Assembly: GCF_000716605.1 (NCBI RefSeq)
Contig: NZ_JNXE01000027.1
Location: forward strand, 62,001 to 126,000
Length of the DNA: 64,000 nucleotides
Direction of reading: 5' to 3'
Source of the DNA: Streptomyces sp. NRRL F-525
GTDB lineage: Bacteria; Actinomycetota; Actinomycetes; Streptomycetales; Streptomycetaceae
In this document: piece after piece, positions 25,769-37,426 of the stretch
How positions within the stretch are numbered: position 1 is the first letter of the stretch
Layout of the letters: each line of letters begins with the position of its first letter
The notes under the pieces: model-generated
Database searches by the model: none
What the model was told of the DNA's origin: nothing
The model's input: only the letters and a program-made list of their open reading frames with translations
Program-made: the position numbers and the translations under genes

Positions 25769-28090
25769 GTGACAGAGGAAAAGGAGCGGTTGGCGACAGC
25801 GGGGGCCCGTGTGCTCATTGAGGGGGCTGCCTCAACCGCCTTGTGGAAGCCGATCCATGACAGCTTCGCGGCGTGGTTCCGGCGCCATGCGTTGACCGAG
25901 ACGGAACTCCACCTCAGCCGACTCGAAAGGCTCGGCCGGCGATTCCGGGTACTGAACTCCCTGAATCCGATCCAGGAGAGGCGGCGATGGCGCTTCAGGC
26001 TCCTCGACGTGCTCATGAGGGCGTCCAGTTCAGCAGCGGCTGCTATCGAACTCGCCACGCTCATCGATGAGTTCGCGTCGGCCCTCGCGGCCCGCCCGCG
26101 CGAGGAACGACTCGAGTTCCGAGACCACCTCGACTTTCGCGGCAGCACCTTCAGAGGGACGGTGGCCGCCGTCCAGCACAACCACTACGGCGCCATTCCC
26201 TCCCCGGCGGCCTGGCGCCCGGTCGGCCAAGTCGGGCCCGTGGAGTTCGGAGTAGGTCCGACGCGGCGGGTGCTCGGTCTACCTGACGTCCCGCCGTACG
26301 TGCAGCGGGACTGTGACGAGGACCTTCGTATTCATCTCGCCCACAACGGCCTGGTGCTGATCCTCGGTGAGCCGTACGCGGGCAAGTCGTACACGGCGTG
26401 GCACGGAGTGCAGTCGTTGAAGAGGCACATCCTCTACGCTCCGTATCCGGGCGACGACCTGCGCGCCGTGCTGAGCGTGTTGGACGGGAATCCCGGTGAG
26501 TACGTCATCTGGCTGGACGAGTTGACCGATCACCTGGGAAGCGGCGGTCTCGATCTGAAGCTCCTGGGACGGTTCACCTCCCTCGGAGCCGTCATGCTCG
26601 GCACGATCAGTCCCGAGGAGTACTACCGGCGCCGTTCCGGGACGGCGCCGGGCGAGCGGGTCATCGCCGCGGCCCGCACGGTGGAGCTGGCGCGAGAGTG
26701 GAGCGACGCCGAACTGGAGCGGCTTGCAGGGCTCGACGACCCGCGCGCGTACCCGGCGTACATGTGGAGCGGTCGGGAGGGCGCAGCTTCGTACTTCGCG
26801 ATCGGGCATCTGCTGTTCGACGAGTGGCGGCGCGTGGGGACCCAAGTGAGTCACCCGCGCGGGCAGTTGCTGGTACGTGCTGCGGTCGACCTCGCTCGGT
26901 GCGGGGTCAGGGGAGCGGTGCCGGTGGAATTGCTGAGAAGGGTCCACGAACACTACGGGGCAGAGGAACGCGAGTCATTCGAGGACGCTCTCGCCTGGGC
27001 GACGAAACCCCTGTTTGGAGCGTCGGGGCTCCTGGTACAGGGGGATGAGGCGCAGACCTGGCGGGTGTACGGGGCTCTCGTCGCGGAAGCCACGAGAGCG
27101 GACGGCAACCTGGAACCGGTGCCGGACGAGGTGTGGTGGACGCTGCTGGACGAGTCCGGGCCAGACTTTGTCGTCGACCGCGATGCCATCCTTGACGGGG
27201 CCCGTGCCGCGTTCCTCTCCCGGCTAAACGGGGAGGACACGGCCTTGATGATCGCCTTCTCCGGCCGCGTCGGACCCGATGAGCGCTGTGCCCTGCTCAG
27301 CCGGGCGGCGGACGCGGGTGACTGGAGGGGGGCCGAGGCACTCGCAGCGTTCCTCATGACACGCGGCGACACCACGCAGGCCATGCCGTATCTGGAGCAG
27401 GCGGCTGCAGCCGGCGGTTCCTGGGCCGCAACCACATTGGGCAAGCTCCTCCGCGACCAAGCCGAAGCATGGCTGCGCATAGCCGCCGAAGCCGGTGACC
27501 CCGTAGCCGCCCATGAACTCGGCGACACGCTGGTCGGCAGCGGTCGCGAGGACGAGGCACTTCTTTGGTATCGCAGGGCTGCGGCCGCCGGCCGCCGCGA
27601 GGTCGCCGTAAGTCTCGGTGCTCTTCTGAGCAGTTGGCGGGCCCCGGAGGCGGACGTCTGGTTGTGTTATGCCGCCGCACGGGGTGATGCGCGCGGCGCA
27701 GGTGAACTGGGCGTCCATCTCTCGTGGGAGCCAGAGGCCGACGAAGTGAAGCTGGTTCCCTACTACCAGCCAGCCGCACATGCTGGAGATGCGAGCGCGG
27801 CATTCAACCTTGGCCAGTGGATGGCCAGGCAGGATCGGTTCGACGAGGCGATGGAGTTATATCGCCAAGCCCTCCAAGGGGGCGTCTCCGAGGCGGAGAC
27901 GGCCATCGGGGTGCTGCTGGACCTGCAGGGCAGGATGGCCGAAGCTGCGGACTGGTATCAGAGGGTTGAAGTCGCGGACACGTACCGATGGGCTGGCACC
28001 GCGAACCCCATCGGCCTCCCTGGAGTCCTCCCGGAACCGCCCCGCCCTCCGGACGGCACCACCCCCACCCCGGATACCGTCAAGGAGTGA
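25769..28090 (+). CDS. STAND-like P-loop NTPase with Sel1/TPR repeats (TTA codon)
   Basis: A 773-residue cytoplasmic protein. An N-terminal helical domain of about 110 residues (GAASTALWKPIHDSFAAWFR) resembles adaptor regions of Streptomyces NLR-like proteins. It is followed by FRGTVAAVQHNHYG, a short beta motif seen in such proteins. A P-loop (GEPYAGKS, about 198-205) and Walker B (YVIWLDEL, about 245) define the NTPase. Residues about 500-755 are Sel1/TPR-like repeats (AEAGDPVAAHELGDTLVGSG; HAGDASAAFNLGQWMARQDR). This is the sensor-ATPase-repeat layout of STAND proteins involved in signalling or phage defence. GTG 25769 has GGGGGAGG at good spacing. Residue 697 (27857-27859) is a TTA codon, so translation should require bldA. 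Its stop overlaps the P450 start. Partner and trigger unknown. Confidence 0.75.
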   Translation: MTEEKERLATAGARVLIEGAASTALWKPIHDSFAAWFRRHALTETELHLSRLERLGRRFRVLNSLNPIQERRRWRFRLLDVLMRASSSAAAAIELATLIDEFASALAARPREERLEFRDHLDFRGSTFRGTVAAVQHNHYGAIPSPAAWRPVGQVGPVEFGVGPTRRVLGLPDVPPYVQRDCDEDLRIHLAHNGLVLILGEPYAGKSYTAWHGVQSLKRHILYAPYPGDDLRAVLSVLDGNPGEYVIWLDELTDHLGSGGLDLKLLGRFTSLGAVMLGTISPEEYYRRRSGTAPGERVIAAARTVELAREWSDAELERLAGLDDPRAYPAYMWSGREGAASYFAIGHLLFDEWRRVGTQVSHPRGQLLVRAAVDLARCGVRGAVPVELLRRVHEHYGAEERESFEDALAWATKPLFGASGLLVQGDEAQTWRVYGALVAEATRADGNLEPVPDEVWWTLLDESGPDFVVDRDAILDGARAAFLSRLNGEDTALMIAFSGRVGPDERCALLSRAADAGDWRGAEALAAFLMTRGDTTQAMPYLEQAAAAGGSWAATTLGKLLRDQAEAWLRIAAEAGDPVAAHELGDTLVGSGREDEALLWYRRAAAAGRREVAVSLGALLSSWRAPEADVWLCYAAARGDARGAGELGVHLSWEPEADEVKLVPYYQPAAHAGDASAAFNLGQWMARQDRFDEAMELYRQALQGGVSEAETAIGVLLDLQGRMAEAADWYQRVEVADTYRWAGTANPIGLPGVLPEPPRPPDGTTPTPDTVKE

Positions 28091-29397
28091 CCAACCAGCC
28101 CAGCCACCCCACCCCGCCGAACCCCGCGACCCCCGCTCCGGATCGGGCCCCCGAACTCTTCACCTGGGAATTCGCCACCAACCCCTACCCCACCTACGCC
28201 TGGCTCCGCGAGCACGCCCCCGTGCACAGGACCCGCCTCCCCAGCGGGGTGGAGGCCTGGCTGGTCACCCGTTACGCCGACGCCAAGCAGGCGCTGGCCG
28301 ACCCGCTCCTCTCCAAGAACCCCGCGCATCATGACGAACCGGCGCACGCGAAGGGCAAGACCGGGATCCCGGGTGAGCGCAAGGCCGAGTTGATGACGCA
28401 TCTGCTGAACATCGACCCGCCGGACCACACGCGCCTCCGACGACTGGTCAGCAAGGCGTTCACGCCCCGGCGGGTGGCCGAATTCGCGCCCCGGGTGCAG
28501 GAGTTGACGAACGATCTGATCGACCGGTTCGCAGCCGAAGGTTCCGCCGACCTCATCCACGACTTCGCCTTCCCGCTCCCCATCTACGCCATCTGCGACC
28601 TCCTCGGCGTCCCCCGCGAGGACCAGGACGACTTCCGCGACTGGGCGGGCATGATGATCCGTCACGGGGGAGGGCCGCGGGGCGGAGTCGCCCGGTCCGT
28701 CAAGAAGATGCGGAGCTATCTCGCCGACCTCATCCACCGCAAGCGCGAGGCACTCCCCGACACTCCGGACCCCCTTCCCGGCGAAGACCTCCTCTCCGGC
28801 CTGATCCGCGCCTCCGACCACGGCGACCACCTCACCGAGAACGAGGCCGCGGCGATGGCCTTCATCCTGCTCTTCGCCGGGTTCGAGACGACCGTCAATC
28901 TCATCGGCAACGGGATGTACGCCCTGCTCACCCACCCCGAGCAGCGTGCGCGCCTGGAGAAGTCCCTGGCCGCGGGGGAGAGCGGCCTCCTCGAGACCGG
29001 CGTAGAGGAACTCCTGCGCTACGACGGCCCGGTGGAGCTCGCGACCTGGCGGTTCGCCACGCGTCCGCTCGCCCTCGGGGGGCAGGACATCGCGGCCGGC
29101 GACCCCGTGCTGGTCGTGCTGGCCGCCGCGGACCGGGACCCGGAGCGGTTCGCCGATCCCGATGTCCTCGATCTCGGGCGCCGTGACAATCAACACCTCG
29201 GGTACGGCCACGGCATCCACTACTGCCTCGGCGCCCCGCTCGCCCGCCTGGAGGGCCAGACCGCGCTCGCGACCCTCCTCACCCGCCTCCCGGACCTGCA
29301 ACTCGCCGGAGAGCCGGCCGACTTGCGCTGGCGCGGCGGCCTCATCATGCGCGGACTGCGCACCCTGCCCGTGGAGTTCACCCCGGAACGCCGTTGA
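28087..29397 (+). CDS. Cytochrome P450, CYP107-like
   Basis: A 436-residue soluble P450. The heme-binding loop is GYGHGIHYCLGAPLARLE (Cys380), the I-helix oxygen-activation motif is LLFAGFETT, and the K-helix ExxR is EELLR. Length and motifs fit the CYP107 family. In S. coelicolor a P450 in this position (which I recall as CYP107U1) has been linked to sporulation and antibiotic production. No ferredoxin gene is adjacent. The GTG at 28087 overlaps the stop of the STAND gene by four bases, so it is probably translated in part from the same message. The substrate is not predictable. Confidence 0.92.
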   Translation: MTNQPSHPTPPNPATPAPDRAPELFTWEFATNPYPTYAWLREHAPVHRTRLPSGVEAWLVTRYADAKQALADPLLSKNPAHHDEPAHAKGKTGIPGERKAELMTHLLNIDPPDHTRLRRLVSKAFTPRRVAEFAPRVQELTNDLIDRFAAEGSADLIHDFAFPLPIYAICDLLGVPREDQDDFRDWAGMMIRHGGGPRGGVARSVKKMRSYLADLIHRKREALPDTPDPLPGEDLLSGLIRASDHGDHLTENEAAAMAFILLFAGFETTVNLIGNGMYALLTHPEQRARLEKSLAAGESGLLETGVEELLRYDGPVELATWRFATRPLALGGQDIAAGDPVLVVLAAADRDPERFADPDVLDLGRRDNQHLGYGHGIHYCLGAPLARLEGQTALATLLTRLPDLQLAGEPADLRWRGGLIMRGLRTLPVEFTPERR

Positions 29398-29610
29398 ACA
29401 GGTGGTCCGAGGCGCCGTAGGACAGGCAATGCGGCCCCCTAAACCTGAAAGTGACAGTTCTTCAACTCTGTGATCTTCACGTGATCTCCGTGGCATTAAC
29501 TTGTGACAAGTGATCGACTGTGGATACGTTCACCTACCAGCGCGGCGCCCCGCACCACCCCCACGCCCTTCCGCCGCGCGGTCCCCCGCTGTCACGCGAA
29601 AGGCCTCCGC

Positions 29611-30609
29611 ATGCTCTCCGGGAACGGTCGTCACCGTCGCCCCCGTCAGGCTCCGGCTCTCCTCGTCGCGGCCGGGGTGACCGGCTCCGCCATCGCCATC
29701 CCGCTCCTCGGCGCCGCCGCCGCGAACGCCGCCGACGGCACCACCTGGGACAAGGTGGCCAACTGCGAGAGCGGCGGCTCCTGGAGCGAGAACGACGGCA
29801 ACGGCTACTACGGCGGCCTGCAGATGACGCAGGACGAATGGGACAAGTACGGCGGCCTCGACTATGCGCCCAGCGCCGACCTGGCCAGCCGTTCCCAGCA
29901 GATAGCCGTCGCCGAGAAGATCCTCGCCGACAAGGGCACCTCCGCCTGGACCACCTGCGCGCTGCTCTCCGGCCTCACCACCACCTCGGGTTCGACGGAC
30001 GTCGACACCGGCCTCGCGAGCGACTCCCCGTCGGCGGACCCGACCGACTCCGGCTCCGGTTCCGACTCCGGTTCGTCGGACTCGTCCGCTTCCTCCGGCT
30101 TGTCCGACTCCGGCACCACGGACTCGACTTCGTCCGACGCGTCCGGCGATTCGGGTAGTGGCTCGACCGACAGTCCCTCGCCCACCGCGACGGACAAGTC
30201 CAGCGAGTCCGACAAGTCCACCACCCCTTCGACCGGCAACGACTCGGTCGCCGCCTCCCCGAAAATCGACGAAACGGACAACTCCGCCCAGGCGGTGGGC
30301 AAGTGGAGCCTCGTCGACACGGGTGCGCTCAGCGATGCCGACGGTCAGCAGGGCGAGCAGCAGGGCACCCAGTCGACCGGTCAGCAGAGCACCGGCAAGC
30401 ATCGCGGCGCCAGCGCCGAGGAGAGCGTGTCGCCGCAGACCTACACCGTCCGCGCCGGCGACTCCCTCGCGTCCATCGCCGACTCCCTTGGCTACGACGG
30501 CGGATGGCGTGCCCTCTACGCCGAGAACAAAAAGGTGATAGGCGCCGATCCGACCCAGATCGCCGCCGGTCAGACCTTGGATGTCGGCACGGAAGTGGAC
30601 GAAAAGTAG
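29611..30609 (+). CDS. rpfC: Resuscitation-promoting factor, RpfC-like (Rpf + LysM)
   Basis: A 332-residue exported muralytic enzyme. A signal peptide (core LLVAAGVTGSAIAIPLLGAA) ends near NAADG. The Rpf domain (about 41-115) has the catalytic-glutamate region TWDKVANCESGGSWSENDGN and the GYYGGLQMTQDEWDKYGG motif. A long Ser/Asp/Thr-rich linker leads to a C-terminal LysM (YTVRAGDSLASIADSLGY). It cleaves peptidoglycan glycans during spore germination and growth. The ATG at 29611 was preferred over earlier in-frame starts because it begins the signal peptide. The 213-base upstream gap shows no riboswitch. It lies next to rpfA; the symbol is given by synteny. Confidence 0.9.
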   Translation: MLSGNGRHRRPRQAPALLVAAGVTGSAIAIPLLGAAAANAADGTTWDKVANCESGGSWSENDGNGYYGGLQMTQDEWDKYGGLDYAPSADLASRSQQIAVAEKILADKGTSAWTTCALLSGLTTTSGSTDVDTGLASDSPSADPTDSGSGSDSGSSDSSASSGLSDSGTTDSTSSDASGDSGSGSTDSPSPTATDKSSESDKSTTPSTGNDSVAASPKIDETDNSAQAVGKWSLVDTGALSDADGQQGEQQGTQSTGQQSTGKHRGASAEESVSPQTYTVRAGDSLASIADSLGYDGGWRALYAENKKVIGADPTQIAAGQTLDVGTEVDEK

Positions 30610-30768
30610 CAAGAGAGCAGCGGGAGTTCGCGTCACGCTTCGCTCGGGAATGTCCGGTTTGATCAAAGTGTGGGATGAGTCTCAGAAGGCCTGATCGTCT
30701 TTGGAATTCCGTGGATTCCGTGTCTACGGTCAAGGCCGTTCGTCACCACGAGCGTCCGGTTGCCGCAA

Positions 30769-31682
<914 letters not shown>

Positions 31683-31702
31683 CCTACGCGGCTCGTAGCT
31701 GA

Positions 31703-33271
<1,569 letters not shown>

Positions 33272-33303
33272 GCCGTAAAGGGCTAAGCCTTAGCCAGTCG
33301 TAC

Positions 33304-33346
33304 GTACGTCCCCGCACCCGGTCCCGTACCGTGTGCGGGGACGTAC
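33304..33346 (+). promoter_or_regulatory. Perfect 14-bp inverted repeat between eno and divIC
   Basis: GTACGTCCCCGCAC (33304-33317) and its exact complement GTGCGGGGACGTAC (33333-33346) enclose a 15-base loop, about 33 bases after the eno stop and 25 bases before the divIC ATG. As RNA it would form a very stable hairpin without a T-tract. It may terminate eno transcripts, attenuate read-through into divIC, or bind a regulator. Confidence 0.6.
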
Positions 33347-33370
33347 GCACGTGTGAAGGGGAGGCGGGAC

Positions 33371-33847
33371 ATGGCCGTGAAGGACCGGGACCGGTTCTCC
33401 ACCGCGACCAGGCTCAAGCTGCTCGGCGAGCAGACGGCGGCCCGTGTCTACCGCTCCCAGACCAAGCGGCAGGCCCGCCGCTCCCGGCTCACCGGCCGGG
33501 CGGCCCTCCTCGCCCTGGTGCTGTGCTCGCTGATCGTGGCGCTGGCGTACCCGATAAGGCAGTACGTCTCCCAGCGCGCCGAGATCTCCGACCTGGAGCG
33601 GCAGCAGGCACAGGCCCGCCAGCGGGTCGAGCAGTTGCGCGACCTGAAGGCGCGCTGGCAGGACGACTCGTACGCGGAGCAGCAGATCCGGCAGCGGCTG
33701 CACTACGTGATGCCCGGGGAGACCGGCTACATCGTGATCGACCCGGACGCGGCCAAGCAGTCGCGCGCGGAGCTGGGGGCGGCCGACCGTCCCTGGTACG
33801 CGAACGTGTGGGACGGCGTCGACAAGTCCGACGCGTCCGACCGGTGA
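33371..33847 (+). CDS. divIC: Septum formation initiator DivIC/FtsB-like
   Basis: A 158-residue bitopic membrane protein of the division machinery. It has a basic cytoplasmic N-terminus, one membrane helix (about 44-62, ALLALVLCSLIVALAYPI), an extracytoplasmic coiled coil (ISDLERQQAQARQRVEQLRD) and a conserved C-terminal region (LHYVMPGETGYIVIDPD). It would partner FtsL and FtsQ/DivIB in the divisome, important for sporulation septation in Streptomyces. The ATG at 33371 is preceded by GGGAGG at ideal spacing. Synteny (eno-divIC-DUF501-ppx) is as expected. Confidence 0.92.
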   Translation: MAVKDRDRFSTATRLKLLGEQTAARVYRSQTKRQARRSRLTGRAALLALVLCSLIVALAYPIRQYVSQRAEISDLERQQAQARQRVEQLRDLKARWQDDSYAEQQIRQRLHYVMPGETGYIVIDPDAAKQSRAELGAADRPWYANVWDGVDKSDASDR

Positions 33848-33897
33848 GAACCACCAGCTGAGAACCACCGACTGAGAACCACCAGCGAGAACTGACC
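33845..33897 (+). repeat. 14-bp tandem repeat starting in the divIC stop codon
   Basis: Three near-identical 14-base units TGAGAACCACCAGC (33845, 33859 with one variant end, 33873) and a partial fourth (33887) follow one another. The first TGA is the divIC stop codon itself. The array fills most of the 76-base gap before the DUF501 gene. The unit also ends in a spaced stop codon each time. It is probably a replication-slippage product with possible variation between strains. Confidence 0.9.
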
Positions 33898-33923
33898 CAT
33901 AGAAAGACGTCCTGAAGACAGTC

Positions 33924-34460
33924 ATGGAAACGCCCCCGCCGCCCACCCCGCGCACCGAGCCCACCGACGCCGACGTCGAGGCCTTCAAGCAGCAGCTCGG
34001 GCGTCCGCCGCGCGGGCTGCGCGCGATCGCACACCGTTGCCCGTGCGGACAGCCGGACGTGGTGGAGACGGCCCCCCGCCTCCCCGATGGCACCCCCTTC
34101 CCGACGACGTACTACCTCACGTGCCCGCGCGCCGCCTCGGCGATCGGCACCCTTGAGGCGAACGGCGTGATGAAGGAGATGACGGCCCGTCTGGAGACGG
34201 ACCCGGAACTCGCCGCCGCGTACCGCGCCGCGCACGAGGACTACATCGCGCGCCGTGACGCCATCGAGGTCCTGGAGGGCTTCCCGAGCGCGGGCGGCAT
34301 GCCGGACCGGGTGAAGTGCCTGCACGTCCTGGTGGGCCACTCCCTGGCCGCGGGCCCGGGTGTCAACCCGCTCGGCGATGAGGCGCTCGCGATGCTGCCG
34401 GAGTGGTGGGCGAAGGGGCCGTGCGTGACGTCGACGCAGGCGGAGGAGGACGAGAAGTGA
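33924..34460 (+). CDS. DUF501 protein
   Basis: A 178-residue DUF501 protein, characteristic of actinobacteria and almost always between divIC and ppx. Conserved features: VEAFKQQLGRPPRGLRAIAH, the cysteine-containing RCPCGQPDVV, PTTYYLTCPRA, and a C-terminal RVKCLHVLVGHSLAAGPGVN. The Cys/His residues could bind a metal. The molecular function is not known. Its stop overlaps the GTG of the phosphatase gene by four bases, so these two are translationally coupled. Confidence 0.92.
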   Translation: METPPPPTPRTEPTDADVEAFKQQLGRPPRGLRAIAHRCPCGQPDVVETAPRLPDGTPFPTTYYLTCPRAASAIGTLEANGVMKEMTARLETDPELAAAYRAAHEDYIARRDAIEVLEGFPSAGGMPDRVKCLHVLVGHSLAAGPGVNPLGDEALAMLPEWWAKGPCVTSTQAEEDEK

Positions 34461-35428
34461 CCCGTGTCGCCGCCGTCGACTGCGGTACGAACTCGATCCG
34501 CCTCCTCGTGGCAGACGTAGACCCGGCGACGGGTCAACTGGTCGACCTGGACCGGCGGATGACGATCGTCCGGCTCGGCCAGGGTGTGGACAAGACCGGC
34601 CGCCTGGCCCCCGAGGCGCTGGAGCGCACGTTCGCCGCCTGCCGCGACTACGCCACGATCATCAAGGAACTCGGCGCCGAACGCGTCCGCTTCGTCGCCA
34701 CCTCCGCCTCCCGCGACGCCTCGAACCGTGACGACTTCGTCCGCGGGGTGATGGACATCCTCGGCGTCGAACCCGAGGTCATCTCCGGCGACGAGGAGGC
34801 GGAACTCTCCTTCACGGGCGCGACAGCGGAACTGACCGGCCGGGACGACCTCGCCAAGCCGTACCTGGTCGTGGACATCGGCGGCGGCTCCACGGAGTTC
34901 GTGGTCGGCGACGACGCCGTCCGCGCCGCCCGCTCCGTGAACATCGGCTGCGTCCGCATGACCGAGCGCCACCTGGTCCAGGGCGGCAAGGTCACCGACC
35001 CGCCCACCCCGGACCAGATCACGGCGATGCGCGCCGACATCGAGGCCGCCCTCGACCTCGCCGAACAGACGGTCCCGCTCCGCGAGGCCCGCACCCTGGT
35101 CGGCCTGGCCGGCTCGGTCACCACGGTCTCGGCGATCGCCCAGAACCTCCCCGAGTACGACACGGAGGCCATCCACCACTCCCGCGTCTCCTACGACCGC
35201 GTCCGCGAGATCACGGAGTCCCTGCTCCGCTCCACCCACGCCGAACGCGCCGCCATCCCCTCCATGCACCCGGGCCGCGTCGACGTCATCGGCGCGGGCG
35301 CCCTCGTCCTCCTCTCGATCATGGAGCGGGTCGGGGCGAGCGAGGTCGTGGTGAGCGAGCACGACATCCTGGACGGGATCGCGTTCAAGGCGGCGCGCGA
35401 GGCCGGGGCGGGCAAGCAGGGCGGCTGA
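34457..35428 (+). CDS. ppx: Exopolyphosphatase / guanosine pentaphosphatase (Ppx/GppA)
   Basis: A 323-residue ASKHA-fold phosphatase that removes terminal phosphate from polyphosphate or converts pppGpp to ppGpp. Phosphate loops are visible as AAVDCGTNSIRLLVADVD and YLVVDIGGGSTEFVVGDD, with GLAGSVTTVSAIAQ and the final SEHDILDGIA typical of the family. The length suits the short actinobacterial form without the C-terminal HD domain. The GTG start overlaps the DUF501 stop. Which substrate dominates cannot be decided from sequence. Confidence 0.93.
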   Translation: MTRVAAVDCGTNSIRLLVADVDPATGQLVDLDRRMTIVRLGQGVDKTGRLAPEALERTFAACRDYATIIKELGAERVRFVATSASRDASNRDDFVRGVMDILGVEPEVISGDEEAELSFTGATAELTGRDDLAKPYLVVDIGGGSTEFVVGDDAVRAARSVNIGCVRMTERHLVQGGKVTDPPTPDQITAMRADIEAALDLAEQTVPLREARTLVGLAGSVTTVSAIAQNLPEYDTEAIHHSRVSYDRVREITESLLRSTHAERAAIPSMHPGRVDVIGAGALVLLSIMERVGASEVVVSEHDILDGIAFKAAREAGAGKQGG

Positions 35429-35585
35429 GGCGACGGGCTCGGGGCAATACCCGGGGTCTCTTCATGCCAGGGGCCGAAGCCCGATGGGATTCGGCCCTTG
35501 CCCGCGTCGCCCGTCGGGCATAGTCGGTGCAGGGAGCTCACGGACCTGTGGTCGGTGAGCGGAACGTGTGCGACGGGGGGTGCGG

Positions 35586-35873
35586 ATGATGTCAGTGGTG
35601 CCGTTCGACATCGTGATCGTCGTCCTGATCGGGCTGCTGATCTGGACATTGGTTCGTTCCGGCAGTCGACGTGCCCAGGCGCGACGTCCGGCCGGGACAG
35701 GACCGACCGTTCTTCCGCGCGTCCCACAGGCGCACAACCAAGGGGGCCGTACCCCTTCCGCGCCTTCACCGGCCGGTGACGCGGGGCGGCGTCCCATGCT
35801 GACGGTGGCTGCCGAAATAGCCGGAATCCTCGGGCTGTTCATCGCCCTGATCGCCCTCATCTCCACTCGCTAG
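35586..35873 (+). CDS. Small membrane protein (hypothetical)
   Basis: A 95-residue protein with a membrane helix at each end (FDIVIVVLIGLLIWTLVRSG and ILGLFIALIALISTR) joined by a basic, Pro-rich loop of about 45 residues. Two ATG codons in a row (35586, 35589) offer starts; a GGGG run lies shortly upstream. No family was recognised. Codon choice is less biased than in its neighbours, so it may be young or spurious, but the paired hydrophobic ends support a real product. Confidence 0.5.
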   Translation: MMSVVPFDIVIVVLIGLLIWTLVRSGSRRAQARRPAGTGPTVLPRVPQAHNQGGRTPSAPSPAGDAGRRPMLTVAAEIAGILGLFIALIALISTR

Positions 35874-35907
35874 GCGAGGGCGGACGCGGGCGCACCCCGG
35901 CATCGCG

Positions 35908-36924
35908 TCAGACGCCGGCGTGCTGGTGCCGGACCCGGACCACCAGCTTCCCGGTCGCCCGGTTGTGCTCCATGTCCCCGTGGGCCTGCGCCACTTGCTC
36001 CAGCCCGTCGTACACCCGGTCGACAGGGAAGGCGAGTTGGCCGGCGGTGACCGCGTCGAGGATCTCCTGGAAGACCGCGGGGGACAGGTCGGACGCGTCG
36101 CCGAAGTAGCCCGCGAGGCGAACTCCCCTCGGCAGGTACTCGTTTGGAGAGAAGTCCCGCACCGTCCACTGGTTGGAGAGGCTGCCGCCGAAGCAGGCCG
36201 TGCCGTGGACGCGGACCGCGCGCAGGGTGTCCTGGAGGGTCGGGGTACCGACGAGGTCGAGGGCGGCGTCGACTCCGTCCGGGTACAACTCCCGTACGGC
36301 GGGCGCCACTTCGCCGCTGTCGAGGAGAGGGTGGTCGACGCCCCGCTCCTTCAGCAGGGCCAGGCGGTCGGGGCGCCGGGTGGTGGACAGCACCGTGGCG
36401 TCACGCCAGCGGGCCAGCGCGGCGGCGGCGAGGCCCACGGACGAGGTCCCGCCCCGGATCAGCACGGACTGCCCCGGCCGCAGATCCAGCCCGACCGTGA
36501 GCGACCCGTAGGCCGTCTGCACCATCTCCGGCAGCGCGCCCAGCACCTCCCACGGCAGCTCGGTCTCGACGGGGATCACCTGCGCCAGCGGCACGGACGT
36601 GTACTCGGCGTACCCGCCGTCGTAGGTCCGCCCCATGTCGCCCATCATCGCGACGACCTTCTGCCCGGGAGCCAGCCCACTGCCGGCCGGGGCCGCGTCG
36701 ACGGTCCCCGTGGCCTCGATGCCCGGCACCCGCGGGAAGCTGACGCCCTCGCTCACCCCCAGCCGCAGCTTCAACTCCGACCGGTTGACCCCGAACGCCT
36801 CCACCCGGATACGCACCCACCCGTCCCGCTCGGGCGGCAGCGGAAGCGTGGTCAGCCGCAGGTTCTCCACGGGGCCGGGGCCGGAGAGCTGGACGGCGCG
36901 CATGGTGCTCGGAGAGGACGTCAT
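35908..36924 (-). CDS. Zinc-type (quinone) oxidoreductase, MDR family
   Basis: A 338-residue medium-chain dehydrogenase/reductase of the quinone oxidoreductase (no catalytic zinc) branch. N-terminal GroES-like domain ([30 protein letters not shown]), then an NADPH-binding Rossmann fold with [16 protein letters not shown], and a C-terminal [20 protein letters not shown] characteristic of the group. It probably reduces quinones or enones with NADPH. The ATG at 36924 gives [12 protein letters not shown]; a second ATG eight codons into the protein is possible. It is divergent from ndh across about 500 bases. Confidence 0.88.
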   Translation of the reverse strand: MTSSPSTMRAVQLSGPGPVENLRLTTLPLPPERDGWVRIRVEAFGVNRSELKLRLGVSEGVSFPRVPGIEATGTVDAAPAGSGLAPGQKVVAMMGDMGRTYDGGYAEYTSVPLAQVIPVETELPWEVLGALPEMVQTAYGSLTVGLDLRPGQSVLIRGGTSSVGLAAAALARWRDATVLSTTRRPDRLALLKERGVDHPLLDSGEVAPAVRELYPDGVDAALDLVGTPTLQDTLRAVRVHGTACFGGSLSNQWTVRDFSPNEYLPRGVRLAGYFGDASDLSPAVFQEILDAVTAGQLAFPVDRVYDGLEQVAQAHGDMEHNRATGKLVVRVRHQHAGV

Positions 36925-37089
36925 GGGGCTGCCAACGTGCGGGCGGGGCGGGTGCATTCCCGACTGCGCCGGACCCTCGCGACCCCGAATTATTACTCGC
37001 CGGTATTAAACTCCTGAGCAGCCCATATAACGTATGAGCGGTTGCAGGGGCGCTCGCCGACCCCCTCCGGAACACGCCCGTAAGAAAGT

Positions 37090-37107
37090 TCGTGAAGTTC
37101 TTCACAA
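37090..37107 (+). promoter_or_regulatory. Rex operator (ROP) upstream of ndh
   Basis: TCGTGAA-GTTC-TTCACAA matches the Rex consensus TTGTGAA-N4-TTCACAA at 13 of 14 fixed positions. Rex is the NADH/NAD+-sensing repressor of Streptomyces respiratory genes, and the next gene is NADH dehydrogenase ndh, a fitting target. The site lies about 320 bases before the chosen ndh start, which implies a long leader or a promoter near 37.1 kb. The rest of the 36925-37426 gap shows no gene I can support. Confidence 0.8.
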
Positions 37108-37426
37108 GGAATTCTGTCCTGTTGGACGACGAGACTGCCCCGGTTGGCCCTTCCGGGGTCCCGGCGGGCCTGGGAGCGTGTTCTGCGGGGTGGTGCGGGA
37201 GTGATTCGGGGGAGTTTCGGGAGGGTGTCGTGGAGGTGTGGTCCAGGGGGGTCGAAGGGACAGAGCGGCAGCTCACGCGGCCTTGACAACGGGGCGAACC
37301 GACCCGTGGTTCCCCGCCCGCGGAGTGACTTGGATCATGCGAGTCGCGGAGGATAACACACCCCCCACCGATGCTTGTGAAGGGGCGCACGAGCGACCCC
37401 CCTGGGGCAGGTGGATACTCGATGCC

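Noticed and set aside
29398..29610. Riboswitch upstream of rpfC
   Set aside because: None of the conserved ydaO blocks seen before rpfA occur here.
37337..37426. Upstream ATG (37337) for ndh
   Set aside because: The 30 added residues do not resemble NDH-2, whose FAD motif should lie within the first 20 residues; kept only as an alternative.
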